From: Gp6-AA40 sp046732795
Lineage (GTDB): Bacteria > Acidobacteriota > Vicinamibacteria > Vicinamibacterales > UBA2999
Length of the DNA stretch: 64,000 nt
Direction: 5' to 3'
NCBI GenBank assembly: GCA_046732795.1
Contig: JBKPNV010000044.1
Coordinates: 1-64,000, forward strand
The notes under the pieces are model-generated. The model was not told the DNA's origin and did no database searches. It saw only the letters and a list, made by a program, of their open reading frames with translations. Each line of letters starts with the position of its first letter. Position 1 is the stretch's first letter. Positions 23,837-31,314 of this stretch are shown piece by piece. The position numbers and the translations under genes are program-made.

Positions 23837-25675
23837 ATGCCCCAGCCGTCGCTCTGGCTAACCGGCCTGGCACTAGTCTGGGGAGTGCTCTATTTCGGAC
23901 TGCGCGCGTATCGCATTGTCAAAGCCCGATTCCGGGCAGAACAGCGGCGCGCCGAGCAACTGGCCGAACTGCACCTGGCAACGATCGAAGCTCTCGCGCG
24001 CGCGATCGACGCCAAGGACGGCACGGCCGAGAATCACATCCGCCGCGTTCAGCTCTACGCGACGGCGGTGGCTCGAGAGCTCGGCATGGCTGACGCCGAA
24101 GTTCAAGCGGTGCGTACCGCGGCGCTGTTGCACGACATCGGCAAGCTCGCCGTCCCGGAGCACATCCTCTCGAAGCCTGGTCCTCTGACAGCCGAAGAGT
24201 TCCAGAAGGTACAGGCACATCCGCAGGTCGGTGCGGACATCATTGCTGCTGTACCTTTTCCGTACCCCGTCGCGCCGCTGATTCAGAATCATCACGAGCG
24301 ATGGGATGGACGAGGCTATCCGCGGGGGCTCAAGGGTGACGATATCCCGCTCGGCGCGCGCATCCTGTTTCTCGTGGACTACTTCGATGCGCTCACGTCG
24401 AACCGCCCGTATCACGAGGCGATGACGTTTGACGCCGCCGTCGCACTGATCGAGCAGGAGGCAGGCAAGGCACTCGACCCGCAAGCGGTCGCGGCGTTCG
24501 TACACGTGCTGCCGCAGGTTCGCAGCGAAGCGGAAAGCGCAGAAAAAGAGCGCAAGACTGGCCCCGTCGATGCCACATCCGCGCAGGCCATGCACACTGA
24601 TCGATCGAAATCGTCGGTGTTCAATGACATCGCCATCGCCCACGGCGAGATCTACGCGCTCTACCAGATCGCTCAGACGATGGGGACCAGCCTCGGCGTA
24701 TCGGACACGATGGCGCTCATCGCGTCGAAGTTGACGAGCCTGGTGCCCTTCTCGGCGTGTACGTTGTTCCTGTATGACGAGAACGCCAACCTGCTGACGT
24801 GTCGGTTTGCGACCGGCACCGACTACGAGTTGATGCAGCAGCTGACACTGAAGGGCGGTCAGGGGATCACCGGATGGGTCGCTCGCAACCGACGTCCGCT
24901 CGTCAACGCGCGCCCTAGCGGAGATCTCGAAGCGGCTGGTTCACCACTGGCGACAACGCTGCAATCCGCGCTGGTGTGCCCGCTGCTGCTCGGGGATCGC
25001 ATCATTGGCACACTCGCTGTGTACCACACGACGCCGAGCTTTTATGGCGATGACCATCGCCGGCTGCTCGATCGTGTGTGCGAACAGGCCGCGGCGGTCA
25101 TTCACAACTCGATCGTGTTCGAGCAGACGCACGAGGCGTCGCTCACCGATCCACTGACCAACCTGCCGAACACGCGATTCATGGTCAATCACCTGGCGCG
25201 CGAGCTGTCGCGCGCCGAGCGCGGGAGCGCGGAGGTCTCGCTCCTCGTGATGGACTTGAACGATTTCAAGGACATCAACGACACATTCGGGCATCATGTC
25301 GGTGATCGCGCGCTTCGGGCGGTCGGGCAGGTGCTTCGCGGCGCCATCCGTCCCTACGATGTGTGCGTTCGCTACGCCGGCGATGAATTCATCGTCGTTC
25401 TCGCCGGTTGCGGCTGGGACGAAGCGGAGTACAAGCGACTCGAGTTGCAGGAAGCGGTGGAGAGCCTCGTCTTCGAGGCCAAGCCGGGCGTGCGAATGCC
25501 GCTCTCGATCAGCGCGGGTGCGGCGGTCTTCCCGCACGATGGAAACAGCTACGAAGTTCTGATGGCGAAGGCCGATCGCCGTATGTATCGAAACAAGATG
25601 ATGCACAAGCGGGACATGCAGTCCAGAGTGTCTGGTCAACCACAACCCGTATCGGACAGTCGAGCCGCCTCATGA
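23837..25675 (+). CDS. HD-GYP, GAF and GGDEF domain protein (cyclic-di-GMP turnover)
   Basis: Membrane-anchored 612-residue signalling protein with a single N-terminal helix (about 5-22). HD-GYP phosphodiesterase follows: HD pair H99-D100 (LLHDIGKLAVP) and HHERWDGRGYP (152-162). A GAF sensor occupies about 225-385. The GGDEF cyclase domain has AGDEF at 514-518, a permitted variant, and an inhibitory site RPYD at 505-508 exactly five residues upstream. Both synthetic and degrading halves look intact, so it may be bifunctional. The small ORF upstream may control its translation. Two facing repeats separate it from fabI. Confidence 0.93.
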   Translation: MPQPSLWLTGLALVWGVLYFGLRAYRIVKARFRAEQRRAEQLAELHLATIEALARAIDAKDGTAENHIRRVQLYATAVARELGMADAEVQAVRTAALLHDIGKLAVPEHILSKPGPLTAEEFQKVQAHPQVGADIIAAVPFPYPVAPLIQNHHERWDGRGYPRGLKGDDIPLGARILFLVDYFDALTSNRPYHEAMTFDAAVALIEQEAGKALDPQAVAAFVHVLPQVRSEAESAEKERKTGPVDATSAQAMHTDRSKSSVFNDIAIAHGEIYALYQIAQTMGTSLGVSDTMALIASKLTSLVPFSACTLFLYDENANLLTCRFATGTDYELMQQLTLKGGQGITGWVARNRRPLVNARPSGDLEAAGSPLATTLQSALVCPLLLGDRIIGTLAVYHTTPSFYGDDHRRLLDRVCEQAAAVIHNSIVFEQTHEASLTDPLTNLPNTRFMVNHLARELSRAERGSAEVSLLVMDLNDFKDINDTFGHHVGDRALRAVGQVLRGAIRPYDVCVRYAGDEFIVVLAGCGWDEAEYKRLELQEAVESLVFEAKPGVRMPLSISAGAAVFPHDGNSYEVLMAKADRRMYRNKMMHKRDMQSRVSGQPQPVSDSRAAS

Positions 25676-25676
25676 C

Positions 25677-25734
25677 GGCGGGGCTGAGGACCCGCCGCTA
25701 CAATTCAAAGTGGAGGCGGGGCTTCAGACTCGCC
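25677..25734. repeat. Facing GGCGGG-type repeats between convergent genes
   Basis: GGCGGGGCTGAGGACCCGCC (25677-25696) and, on the right, GGCGGGGCTTCAGACTCGCC (25715-25734) are imperfect inverted copies of the element at 16865. They fill the gap between the HD-GYP stop (25675) and the fabI stop (25751) and can fold singly or with each other, a likely two-way terminator. Confidence 0.6.
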
Positions 25735-25750
25735 TGAGAGATAGCCATTC

Positions 25751-26524
25751 CTACATCCCGGTGACGTGATATCCGGCGTCGACGATAAGCACTTCACCCG
25801 TGATGCCCTTACCAGCGTCGCTCAGCAGAAAGGCCGATGCCTCAGCGACCTCGGACGTTTCCACATTGCGGCGAAGCGGGGCGCGGTCGGGATACACGTG
25901 GAGAATGTTCGAAAAGCCCTTGATGCCGGCGGCAGCAAGCGTCTTGATCGGTCCGGCGGACACCGCGTTCACGCGAACGCCCTTCGGGCCGACGTCAGAC
26001 GCGAGGTATCGCACCGTCGCCTCGAGTGCCGCCTTCGCCACGCCCATCACGTTGTAGTTCGGGAACACCCGCTGGCTTCCGAGAAATGACAGGGTCACGA
26101 CGGATCCACCGCCTCGCTTTTCGAACAGCGGCATCGCCGCTCTGGTCAATCCGATCAGCGAATAGGCGGAGATGTCCATCGCCGTCCGAAAGCCGTCACG
26201 CGTCGTGTTGACGAACGGCGCTTCGAGCTCTTCGCGCGGCGCAAATGCTGCACCGTGGACCAGAAAATCGAGTTCCCCGAATTCCTGATCGATTTTTTCG
26301 AACACCGCTGCAATCTCGGCGTCAGACGACACATCGCACGGCAGCACGAGAGCGGGCTGTTCGAGGCCATGTGAGAGTTCGTGGACGTGTTCCTGGAAGC
26401 GACCCTGATAGGTGAGAGCCAGGCGCGCGCCGCGGCGTGCAACCGCTTGTGCGATGGCCCACGAAATCGAACGCTTGTTGGCCACACCAACGATGAGGCC
26501 GTATTTTCCCGTGAAGTCGGTCAT
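25751..26524 (-). CDS. fabI: Enoyl-[acyl-carrier-protein] reductase FabI
   Basis: NADH-dependent reductase of fatty-acid elongation, an SDR-fold cytoplasmic protein of 257 residues. The FabI nucleotide loop GVANKRSISWAIA is near residues 13-25, and the catalytic pair is Tyr157 and Lys164 (NYNVMGVAK). The second conserved tyrosine of E. coli FabI (LSYLG) is phenylalanine here (LSFLGSQR, F147). The C-terminal DAGYHVTGM fits the family. It is convergent with the HD-GYP gene and follows the RGG-rich gene by 49 nt in the same direction. Confidence 0.93.
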   Translation of the reverse strand: MTDFTGKYGLIVGVANKRSISWAIAQAVARRGARLALTYQGRFQEHVHELSHGLEQPALVLPCDVSSDAEIAAVFEKIDQEFGELDFLVHGAAFAPREELEAPFVNTTRDGFRTAMDISAYSLIGLTRAAMPLFEKRGGGSVVTLSFLGSQRVFPNYNVMGVAKAALEATVRYLASDVGPKGVRVNAVSAGPIKTLAAAGIKGFSNILHVYPDRAPLRRNVETSEVAEASAFLLSDAGKGITGEVLIVDAGYHVTGM

Positions 26525-26573
26525 AAAAAATGGCGGACTGCAGGCCGGGGCAACGGGTAGGGATGGAAGCTAC

Positions 26574-27311
26574 TTATCGCCCGCGCTTTGGTCCGCGGCT
26601 TTGACCGGGTCGCCCATGACCGCCGCCTTGGCCGGGGCGTCCACCGCGTTGGCCTGACGGACCTTGCCGGTTGCCGTGCCGCGGCTGGTTGCCACTCTGC
26701 TGTCCGCCGGGGCGCGAACCCTGACCCGATCCATGGCGAGCGTTGCCGAATCGCGATTGGCCCGATGAATGTCCCTGCGCCTGCTTCGCGTGACGATTCC
26801 CGCGCGACTTGTTGCCATTACGCTGCCCACCGAACCGGTCGCCGCTTTGACGGATCGTGAAGTCTGTCGGCTTCCGCTCGGGCGGCTGGCCCTCGGGCCG
26901 GGGAAGAGTGGCACGAATCAGTGGACGATGGACGGGCCACTCATCGTCGCCGGCCGCGACACCAGGAGGATCATCCACCGCGACAATGGCTTCGGGCTCT
27001 TTCGTGGCATCGATGGTTTCGACCGGAAGGACCGGCTCGGTCTCGATCACGTCGACGACCGTGTCCTCGGCAACCAGGATCGGGGGTTCTGCCGGTTCCA
27101 CAGGTACCGGTGCTGTCGCCGCGACAGGTTTCTTCCGTCGCGACGCCGGCACCTTGGCGTGCTTGTACTCGTGCTCGGCGTCACAGGTGGTGCAGCGTGT
27201 CTGCTTCACCTCGTCTTCGATCATCGCCACCACCGCATGGTTAGTGACGCGACGCTCGCGCGGACAGTAATCGTCTAGAACGTCACCGAGCCGAACCCGG
27301 CGCTGCTGCAT
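26574..27311 (-). CDS. Low-complexity RGG/Gln/Gly-rich protein with Cys-rich N-terminus
   Basis: I do not know a characterised family. The 245-residue protein has three parts. Residues 1-50 carry possible zinc ligands (DDYCPRERRVTNH and QTRCTTCDAEHEYKH). Residues 55-140 are a Pro/Val/Glu-rich acidic linker. From about 160 the tail is disordered and basic, rich in G, R, Q, S and H (GGQRNGNKSRGN, GRPGQGGGHGRPGQ), resembling RNA-binding RGG tails. The coding direction is supported by the ordered N-terminus and a hydrophilic composition. A nucleic-acid-binding protein with a zinc-ribbon-like head is plausible. It precedes fabI by 49 nt. Confidence 0.65.
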   Translation of the reverse strand: MQQRRVRLGDVLDDYCPRERRVTNHAVVAMIEDEVKQTRCTTCDAEHEYKHAKVPASRRKKPVAATAPVPVEPAEPPILVAEDTVVDVIETEPVLPVETIDATKEPEAIVAVDDPPGVAAGDDEWPVHRPLIRATLPRPEGQPPERKPTDFTIRQSGDRFGGQRNGNKSRGNRHAKQAQGHSSGQSRFGNARHGSGQGSRPGGQQSGNQPRHGNRQGPSGQRGGRPGQGGGHGRPGQSRGPKRGR

Positions 27312-27425
27312 GAAACTCCCCCGGAAGCAACCTTCAGGGCGGGGCAGGTGAAATCAGAGTGAAGGTCCGCTTGAGTGTAACCCTAAAACCCAAATTCCCA
27401 AAAGCAACTCGCAATTCCCACCGTC

Positions 27426-27456
27426 CAACTCGCAAATTCCCGTTATTTGCGAGTTG
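27426..27456 (-). terminator. Hairpin spanning the argH stop codon
   Basis: A perfect 12-bp inverted repeat (CAACTCGCAAAT with ATTTGCGAGTTG) surrounds a 7-nt loop that contains the argH stop codon. A third partial copy (CAACTCGCAATT) lies at about 27404. No long T-run follows, so it may block 3' exonucleases or stop transcription through Rho-independent pausing. Confidence 0.6.
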
Positions 27457-28843
27457 CCGCCTGGAAGTCGGGCGTCGACGATATCCAACTCCGGCAGTCC
27501 TCGAGCGCGGCTCGAACTGCGTCAGGATTCGTGGACTGCGGCGTTCGGCGGGCCTGAACCGACGCGAGTGCCGTCGCAGCCCTCGGAGCGTCGTCGCCGA
27601 ACATGTCGCTCGCTTCGCGCCATTCCGCCATCGTCAACGTGCTGAAGTCGCGCCCCGCGGCAAGGAGCCCTCTGACCATCGCAGCAACGACCTCGTGGGC
27701 GCGCCGGAATGGCATGCCGCGGGCAACCAGGTAATCGGCCACGTCGGTCGCGAGCAGCAACCCCGAAGCCGCATGCTCCGACCGCTCGGCGTTCACCGAT
27801 AGATGGGAGACTACGGCGTGTGTCGCAGCGAGCGATGCCGCGTAGGTGCCCTCGGCATCGAACACGGCCTCCTTATCCTCCTGCAGATCCTTGTTGTAGC
27901 CGCCGGGCAGCCCTTTCATCGTCGTCAGCCAACCGGTGAGCCGGCCAATCGCCCTGCCGGTCTTGCCGCGTACGAGCTCCAGCGGATCGGGATTCTTCTT
28001 CTGCGGCATCATGCTGCTGCCGGTAGCCGACGCGTCGGACAGATCGAAGAAGCCGTATTCCTCGCCAGTGAAGATGATGAGGTCCTCGGCGATCCGGCTC
28101 AGATGCACCATCCCAAGCGAGATCGCGTAGAGAAACGTTGCAACGAAATCTCGATCGGAAGAGGCGTCCATGCTGTTGGCCACGACGCGCGAAAACCCGA
28201 GCGTGCGAGCGAGCAGATCCGTGTCGATGCCGTAACTCGTACCCGCGATCGCGCCCGAACCGAGCGTCAACGAATCCGCTTCCTGCGCCGCAACGGCGAG
28301 GCGGGCGTGATCGCGCCGCAACGCTGAAGCGTGAGACAGGAAGAAATGGGCGACGAGGACCGGCTGCGCGCGGCGCAGGTGCGTGTAGGACGGCATCATC
28401 GCCGCACCCGCCTGTTCCGCCTGGTCGGCACACGCCGCGACGAGGCGCACCACGCCGCGCTCAAGCAGTCCAATGCGCCGGCGCAGATACAGCCGCAGGT
28501 CGAGCGAGACTTGTTCGTTTCGCGAACGGCCGGTGTGAAGCCGGCGGCCGGCATCACCAATGCGCTCCACGAGCTGACGCTCGACGAAGCTGTGCACGTC
28601 CTCATCTGGTCCCGACACCCAGGACGGATCGCGGCGGCCCTGCTCGAGAATGTCGCCAAGCGCGGCAACGATGGCCGTCGCATCGTCAGAGGACAGCACG
28701 CCGGCGGCCGCGAGCGCTTGCGCCCACGCGATGCTCCCCGTCACATCGTCTTCGAAGAGCGCGCGATCGAAACCGAACGAAATACCGAAGTCGAATGCCA
28801 CCGGGTCGGGGGCAATGTCGAAGCGACCGGACCAGAGCGTCAC
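27443..28843 (-). CDS. argH: Argininosuccinate lyase ArgH
   Basis: Final enzyme of arginine biosynthesis, splitting argininosuccinate to arginine and fumarate. The GTG start at 28843 overlaps the argG TGA (GTGA) and gives 466 residues beginning VTLWSGRFD, like other ArgH proteins; an ATG 13 codons upstream would only add residues inside argG. Signature regions are present: EDVHSFVE, HTGRSRNEQVSLDLRLYL, and the catalytic loop GSSMMPQKKNPDPLELVRGK. It looks fully functional. Last gene of the argR-argG-argH operon, so its substrate supply depends on the odd ArgG upstream or on a second ArgG elsewhere. Confidence 0.93.
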   Translation of the reverse strand: MTLWSGRFDIAPDPVAFDFGISFGFDRALFEDDVTGSIAWAQALAAAGVLSSDDATAIVAALGDILEQGRRDPSWVSGPDEDVHSFVERQLVERIGDAGRRLHTGRSRNEQVSLDLRLYLRRRIGLLERGVVRLVAACADQAEQAGAAMMPSYTHLRRAQPVLVAHFFLSHASALRRDHARLAVAAQEADSLTLGSGAIAGTSYGIDTDLLARTLGFSRVVANSMDASSDRDFVATFLYAISLGMVHLSRIAEDLIIFTGEEYGFFDLSDASATGSSMMPQKKNPDPLELVRGKTGRAIGRLTGWLTTMKGLPGGYNKDLQEDKEAVFDAEGTYAASLAATHAVVSHLSVNAERSEHAASGLLLATDVADYLVARGMPFRRAHEVVAAMVRGLLAAGRDFSTLTMAEWREASDMFGDDAPRAATALASVQARRTPQSTNPDAVRAALEDCRSWISSTPDFQAATRK

Positions 28844-29724
28844 GCGAGTCGCCCCACTTCTGCGTCGTTCAACACCGTGCACCCGCCATCCAGCACCGAC
28901 AGATGCACGACGCCCGTGCGGCCGGTAAGCGCGGCGTGCGCGGTGTGCAGGACCATCGCCGCTGGCGCATCGTAGACGACGGTACGGCCGTTGCGGCTGC
29001 TCTCGAGACGACCGACTCCATACCGGCCCGCAATAAGGGCGAGGCTTTCCACCAGTTCCACCGGGGGCATCGGCACCTCGTTGATGGACACCGGCATGCC
29101 GCTCTCGAAGCCGATCGCCAGACGGGCCGATTCGGCGGGCTTGGCGGTGGCTCGCTCCAGTGTCTCCTCGGGCCGCCCCTCCATATCGTGGAAGCTAATC
29201 ATTCGCCCCCAGAGACTCTGTTCGATCCGGCAATCCGGGTCGGGCGGGCGCCGGGGCGCAATGCCGCGGGCACGCGCAAACGCGTCCAACTCGCTCCCCT
29301 TCATCTGCCACTCGCGTGCCGGGGCGGCGATGGACACGCGCGAATCCAGCGACTGGAGGGCCGCGTCAATCGCTGCGTCGCGTGAGGCATGCGCGACCAC
29401 GGACGTACCTTCGATGCGGGCAACCTCGAGAAGCTTGCGCGCAATGAGAGGACGCGTGAACTCGCCGATGAGCGGTCCCTCGTCGAGCGGACCACGAGCC
29501 AGCGACGGCAGCAGGAACTCGCGCACGAGCTCTTCACGGGCGTCAATGGCATGCGCCCGCGACGCGCCGCACGACAGCGCGCGCGCGCGAATCGCGCCAA
29601 GGTCCTCGCCTTGACCGACATCGAGCGTCACCGTCACGACCTCGGCGCCACGAGTCTCCCGCAACCAGTGGATTGCGTTCGAGGAAACAAATCCCCCCGA
29701 ATAGGCCAGCACAATCGTGTTCAT
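28840..29724 (-). CDS. argG: Shortened, divergent argininosuccinate synthase-like protein
   Basis: Clearly related to ArgG (VTLDVGQGEDLGAIRARAL, FTRPLIARKLLEVA, LWGRMISFHD, IAGRYGVGRLES) but only 294 residues against about 400. The ATP loop SGGLDTS has become SGGFVSS (9-15) and the citrulline/aspartate segment with GKGNDQ is replaced by HASRDAAIDAA. After DAPAAMVLHTAHAALTGRTG about 60 residues of the usual C-terminal domain are missing before the VLDGGCTVLN strand. The frame is intact and the gene is tightly coupled: ATGA overlap with argR, GTGA overlap with argH. Either a degraded enzyme, a changed enzyme, or a subunit acting with another ArgG. Activity is doubtful. Confidence 0.8.
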   Translation of the reverse strand: MNTIVLAYSGGFVSSNAIHWLRETRGAEVVTVTLDVGQGEDLGAIRARALSCGASRAHAIDAREELVREFLLPSLARGPLDEGPLIGEFTRPLIARKLLEVARIEGTSVVAHASRDAAIDAALQSLDSRVSIAAPAREWQMKGSELDAFARARGIAPRRPPDPDCRIEQSLWGRMISFHDMEGRPEETLERATAKPAESARLAIGFESGMPVSINEVPMPPVELVESLALIAGRYGVGRLESSRNGRTVVYDAPAAMVLHTAHAALTGRTGVVHLSVLDGGCTVLNDAEVGRLA

Positions 29725-30173
29725 CCCTGCGACATCTCCTCGAGGCGCTTCACGAGCGTCCGCGCACGCCGCGCGTCCGGCGCGATGATGAGAATCGTGT
29801 CTTCCCCCGCGAGCGTTCCGACGACATCAGGCAACTCCGCGCTGTCGAGCGCTGCGCACAACGACTGCGCGTGTCCGAGTCCGGTGCGCAGCAGCACGAG
29901 TTGCTGGACCCGATCGATGCGCCGGAGCTGCGAGGTCAGCGCCCGCTGCAGCAACGCTTTGGCCGTGTGTCCGTTCGAGTCCACCCTGCCCTGCGTCTGA
30001 TAGGCGCCGTCCAATCCGCCCTTCACGAGGCCCAGTTCGCGAATATCGCGCGAGAGCGTGGCCTGCGTCACATCGAACCCGGACGCTTTGATCAGGCGCC
30101 GCAGCTGCTCCTGGTTCCTGACCGGTTCCTGCCGGACGATGTCGAGGATGGCGGTCTGTCGTCTCGCTTTCAT
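29721..30173 (-). CDS. argR: Arginine repressor ArgR
   Basis: Hexameric DNA-binding repressor that senses L-arginine. With the ATG at 30173 the protein has 150 residues: winged helix with the diagnostic VTQATLSRDIRELGLVK, then the C-terminal arginine-binding/oligomer domain ending in VGTLAGEDTILIIAPD, where GxxDxx matches the GTIAGDDT motif (here GED). A start 15 codons upstream is possible but adds non-conserved residues. It is divergent from argC across a 103-bp gap with a perfect palindrome, so it probably represses both operons including itself. Confidence 0.93.
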   Translation of the reverse strand: MKARRQTAILDIVRQEPVRNQEQLRRLIKASGFDVTQATLSRDIRELGLVKGGLDGAYQTQGRVDSNGHTAKALLQRALTSQLRRIDRVQQLVLLRTGLGHAQSLCAALDSAELPDVVGTLAGEDTILIIAPDARRARTLVKRLEEMSQG

Positions 30174-30221
30174 CGTCGTGTCGCTCGCGTGCGGTCCAAG
30201 GAGAACAGGATAGCGCAAACC

Positions 30222-30250
30222 TTGACTGTTTATACATTCGAATGTATAAA
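30222..30250 (+). promoter_or_regulatory. argC promoter overlapped by a perfect ARG-box palindrome
   Basis: For argC: -35 TTGACT (30222-30227), 17-bp spacer, -10 TATAAA (30245-30250). A perfect 22-bp palindrome (half site TTTATACATTC, 30229-30239, and its mirror to 30250) covers the spacer and -10, and a further TATTC follows at 30251. Bound ArgR would block RNA polymerase. The mirror TATAAA could be the -10 of argR on the other strand. Confidence 0.8.
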
Positions 30251-30276
30251 TATTCTTTGCCGTTGCGCTGGATACA

Positions 30277-31314
30277 ATGGCCCTTACGACACCTCTCGAA
30301 CGTGACCGCGCCGACGCCGCAGATATCCGCCTGACGCGGGTCGCGATTGCCGGCGCAACCGGCTATGCGGGTCAGGAACTCGTGCGCCTCCTGGCGCGGC
30401 ATCCGCGGGTGACGCTGACGGCGGCGATGTCATCGGGTGCCACCAGCACGCCACGGCCGCTGCCGGCATTGGCGCGCATCTGGGACGGCGCCGTTCAACC
30501 GCTCGACGTCGATCGCCTGACGGCCGAGGCCGAAGTCATTTTCCTCGCGCTCCCCGAAGCGGCCTCGGCGGAGGTGGCGCCCAGGCTCCTGGAGCGCGGC
30601 GTCCGCGTCATCGATCTGTCGGGTGCTTTTCGCATTCGCAACAGTTCCGATCGCCAGCGCTGGTATCCGGCGACCGCCAGCCTTCCCGAGGGCACGGTCT
30701 ACGGGCTCACGGAAGGTCGCCAGGCGGAGATTCGCCGTGCGCGGCTCGTCTCCAACCCTGGCTGCTATCCGACGGCCGCGCTACTGGCGCTCGACCCGCT
30801 GCATCGCGCAGGCCTGCTGACTGGCCCTGTCGTTGTCGACGCGAAGTCCGGCGTCTCCGGAGCGGGCAAGACGCCGTCAGAGCGCACGCACTTTTCCGAG
30901 AATCACGGCAGCGTCGCCGCGTATTCGATATTCCAGCATCGCCACACGGCGGAGATTGAACAGGAACTCGGTGCACCCGTCACCTTCGTTCCACATCTGG
31001 TGCCGCTCGATCGCGGGATTCTCGAAACGATCTACGCGTCGCCGACTCCCGGCACAACCGAGCAGCAGATCTCCGATGCACTGGCCGGCGCATACGCGGA
31101 GGCGCCGTTCGTGCGTCTGACTGGCGGAGCGTTGCCCGAGATCAAGCACGTGGCGCACACCAACTTCTGTGACATCGGCTGGAAGGTCGATACCCAACGC
31201 GACCGCATCGTGCTGGTGGCGGTGATCGACAACCTGCTCAAGGGCGCGGCCGGGTCCGCTGTGCAGAACCTCAATGTGATGCTCGGGCTCGACGAACGAA
31301 CGGGGCTGATATGA
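30277..31314 (+). CDS. argC: N-acetyl-gamma-glutamyl-phosphate reductase ArgC
   Basis: Third enzyme of the acetylated arginine pathway, reducing N-acetylglutamyl phosphate with NADPH. The 345-residue protein has the dinucleotide loop AGATGYAG (25-32), active-site Cys163 in SNPGCYPTA, and the KSGVSGAGK loop. An unconserved N-terminal tail of about 18 residues precedes the fold; a downstream start is possible. First gene of the argCBD-GNAT-argJ-argF operon, starting 27 nt after the -10 box. The stop overlaps argB by 4 nt (ATGA). Confidence 0.95.
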   Translation: MALTTPLERDRADAADIRLTRVAIAGATGYAGQELVRLLARHPRVTLTAAMSSGATSTPRPLPALARIWDGAVQPLDVDRLTAEAEVIFLALPEAASAEVAPRLLERGVRVIDLSGAFRIRNSSDRQRWYPATASLPEGTVYGLTEGRQAEIRRARLVSNPGCYPTAALLALDPLHRAGLLTGPVVVDAKSGVSGAGKTPSERTHFSENHGSVAAYSIFQHRHTAEIEQELGAPVTFVPHLVPLDRGILETIYASPTPGTTEQQISDALAGAYAEAPFVRLTGGALPEIKHVAHTNFCDIGWKVDTQRDRIVLVAVIDNLLKGAAGSAVQNLNVMLGLDERTGLI

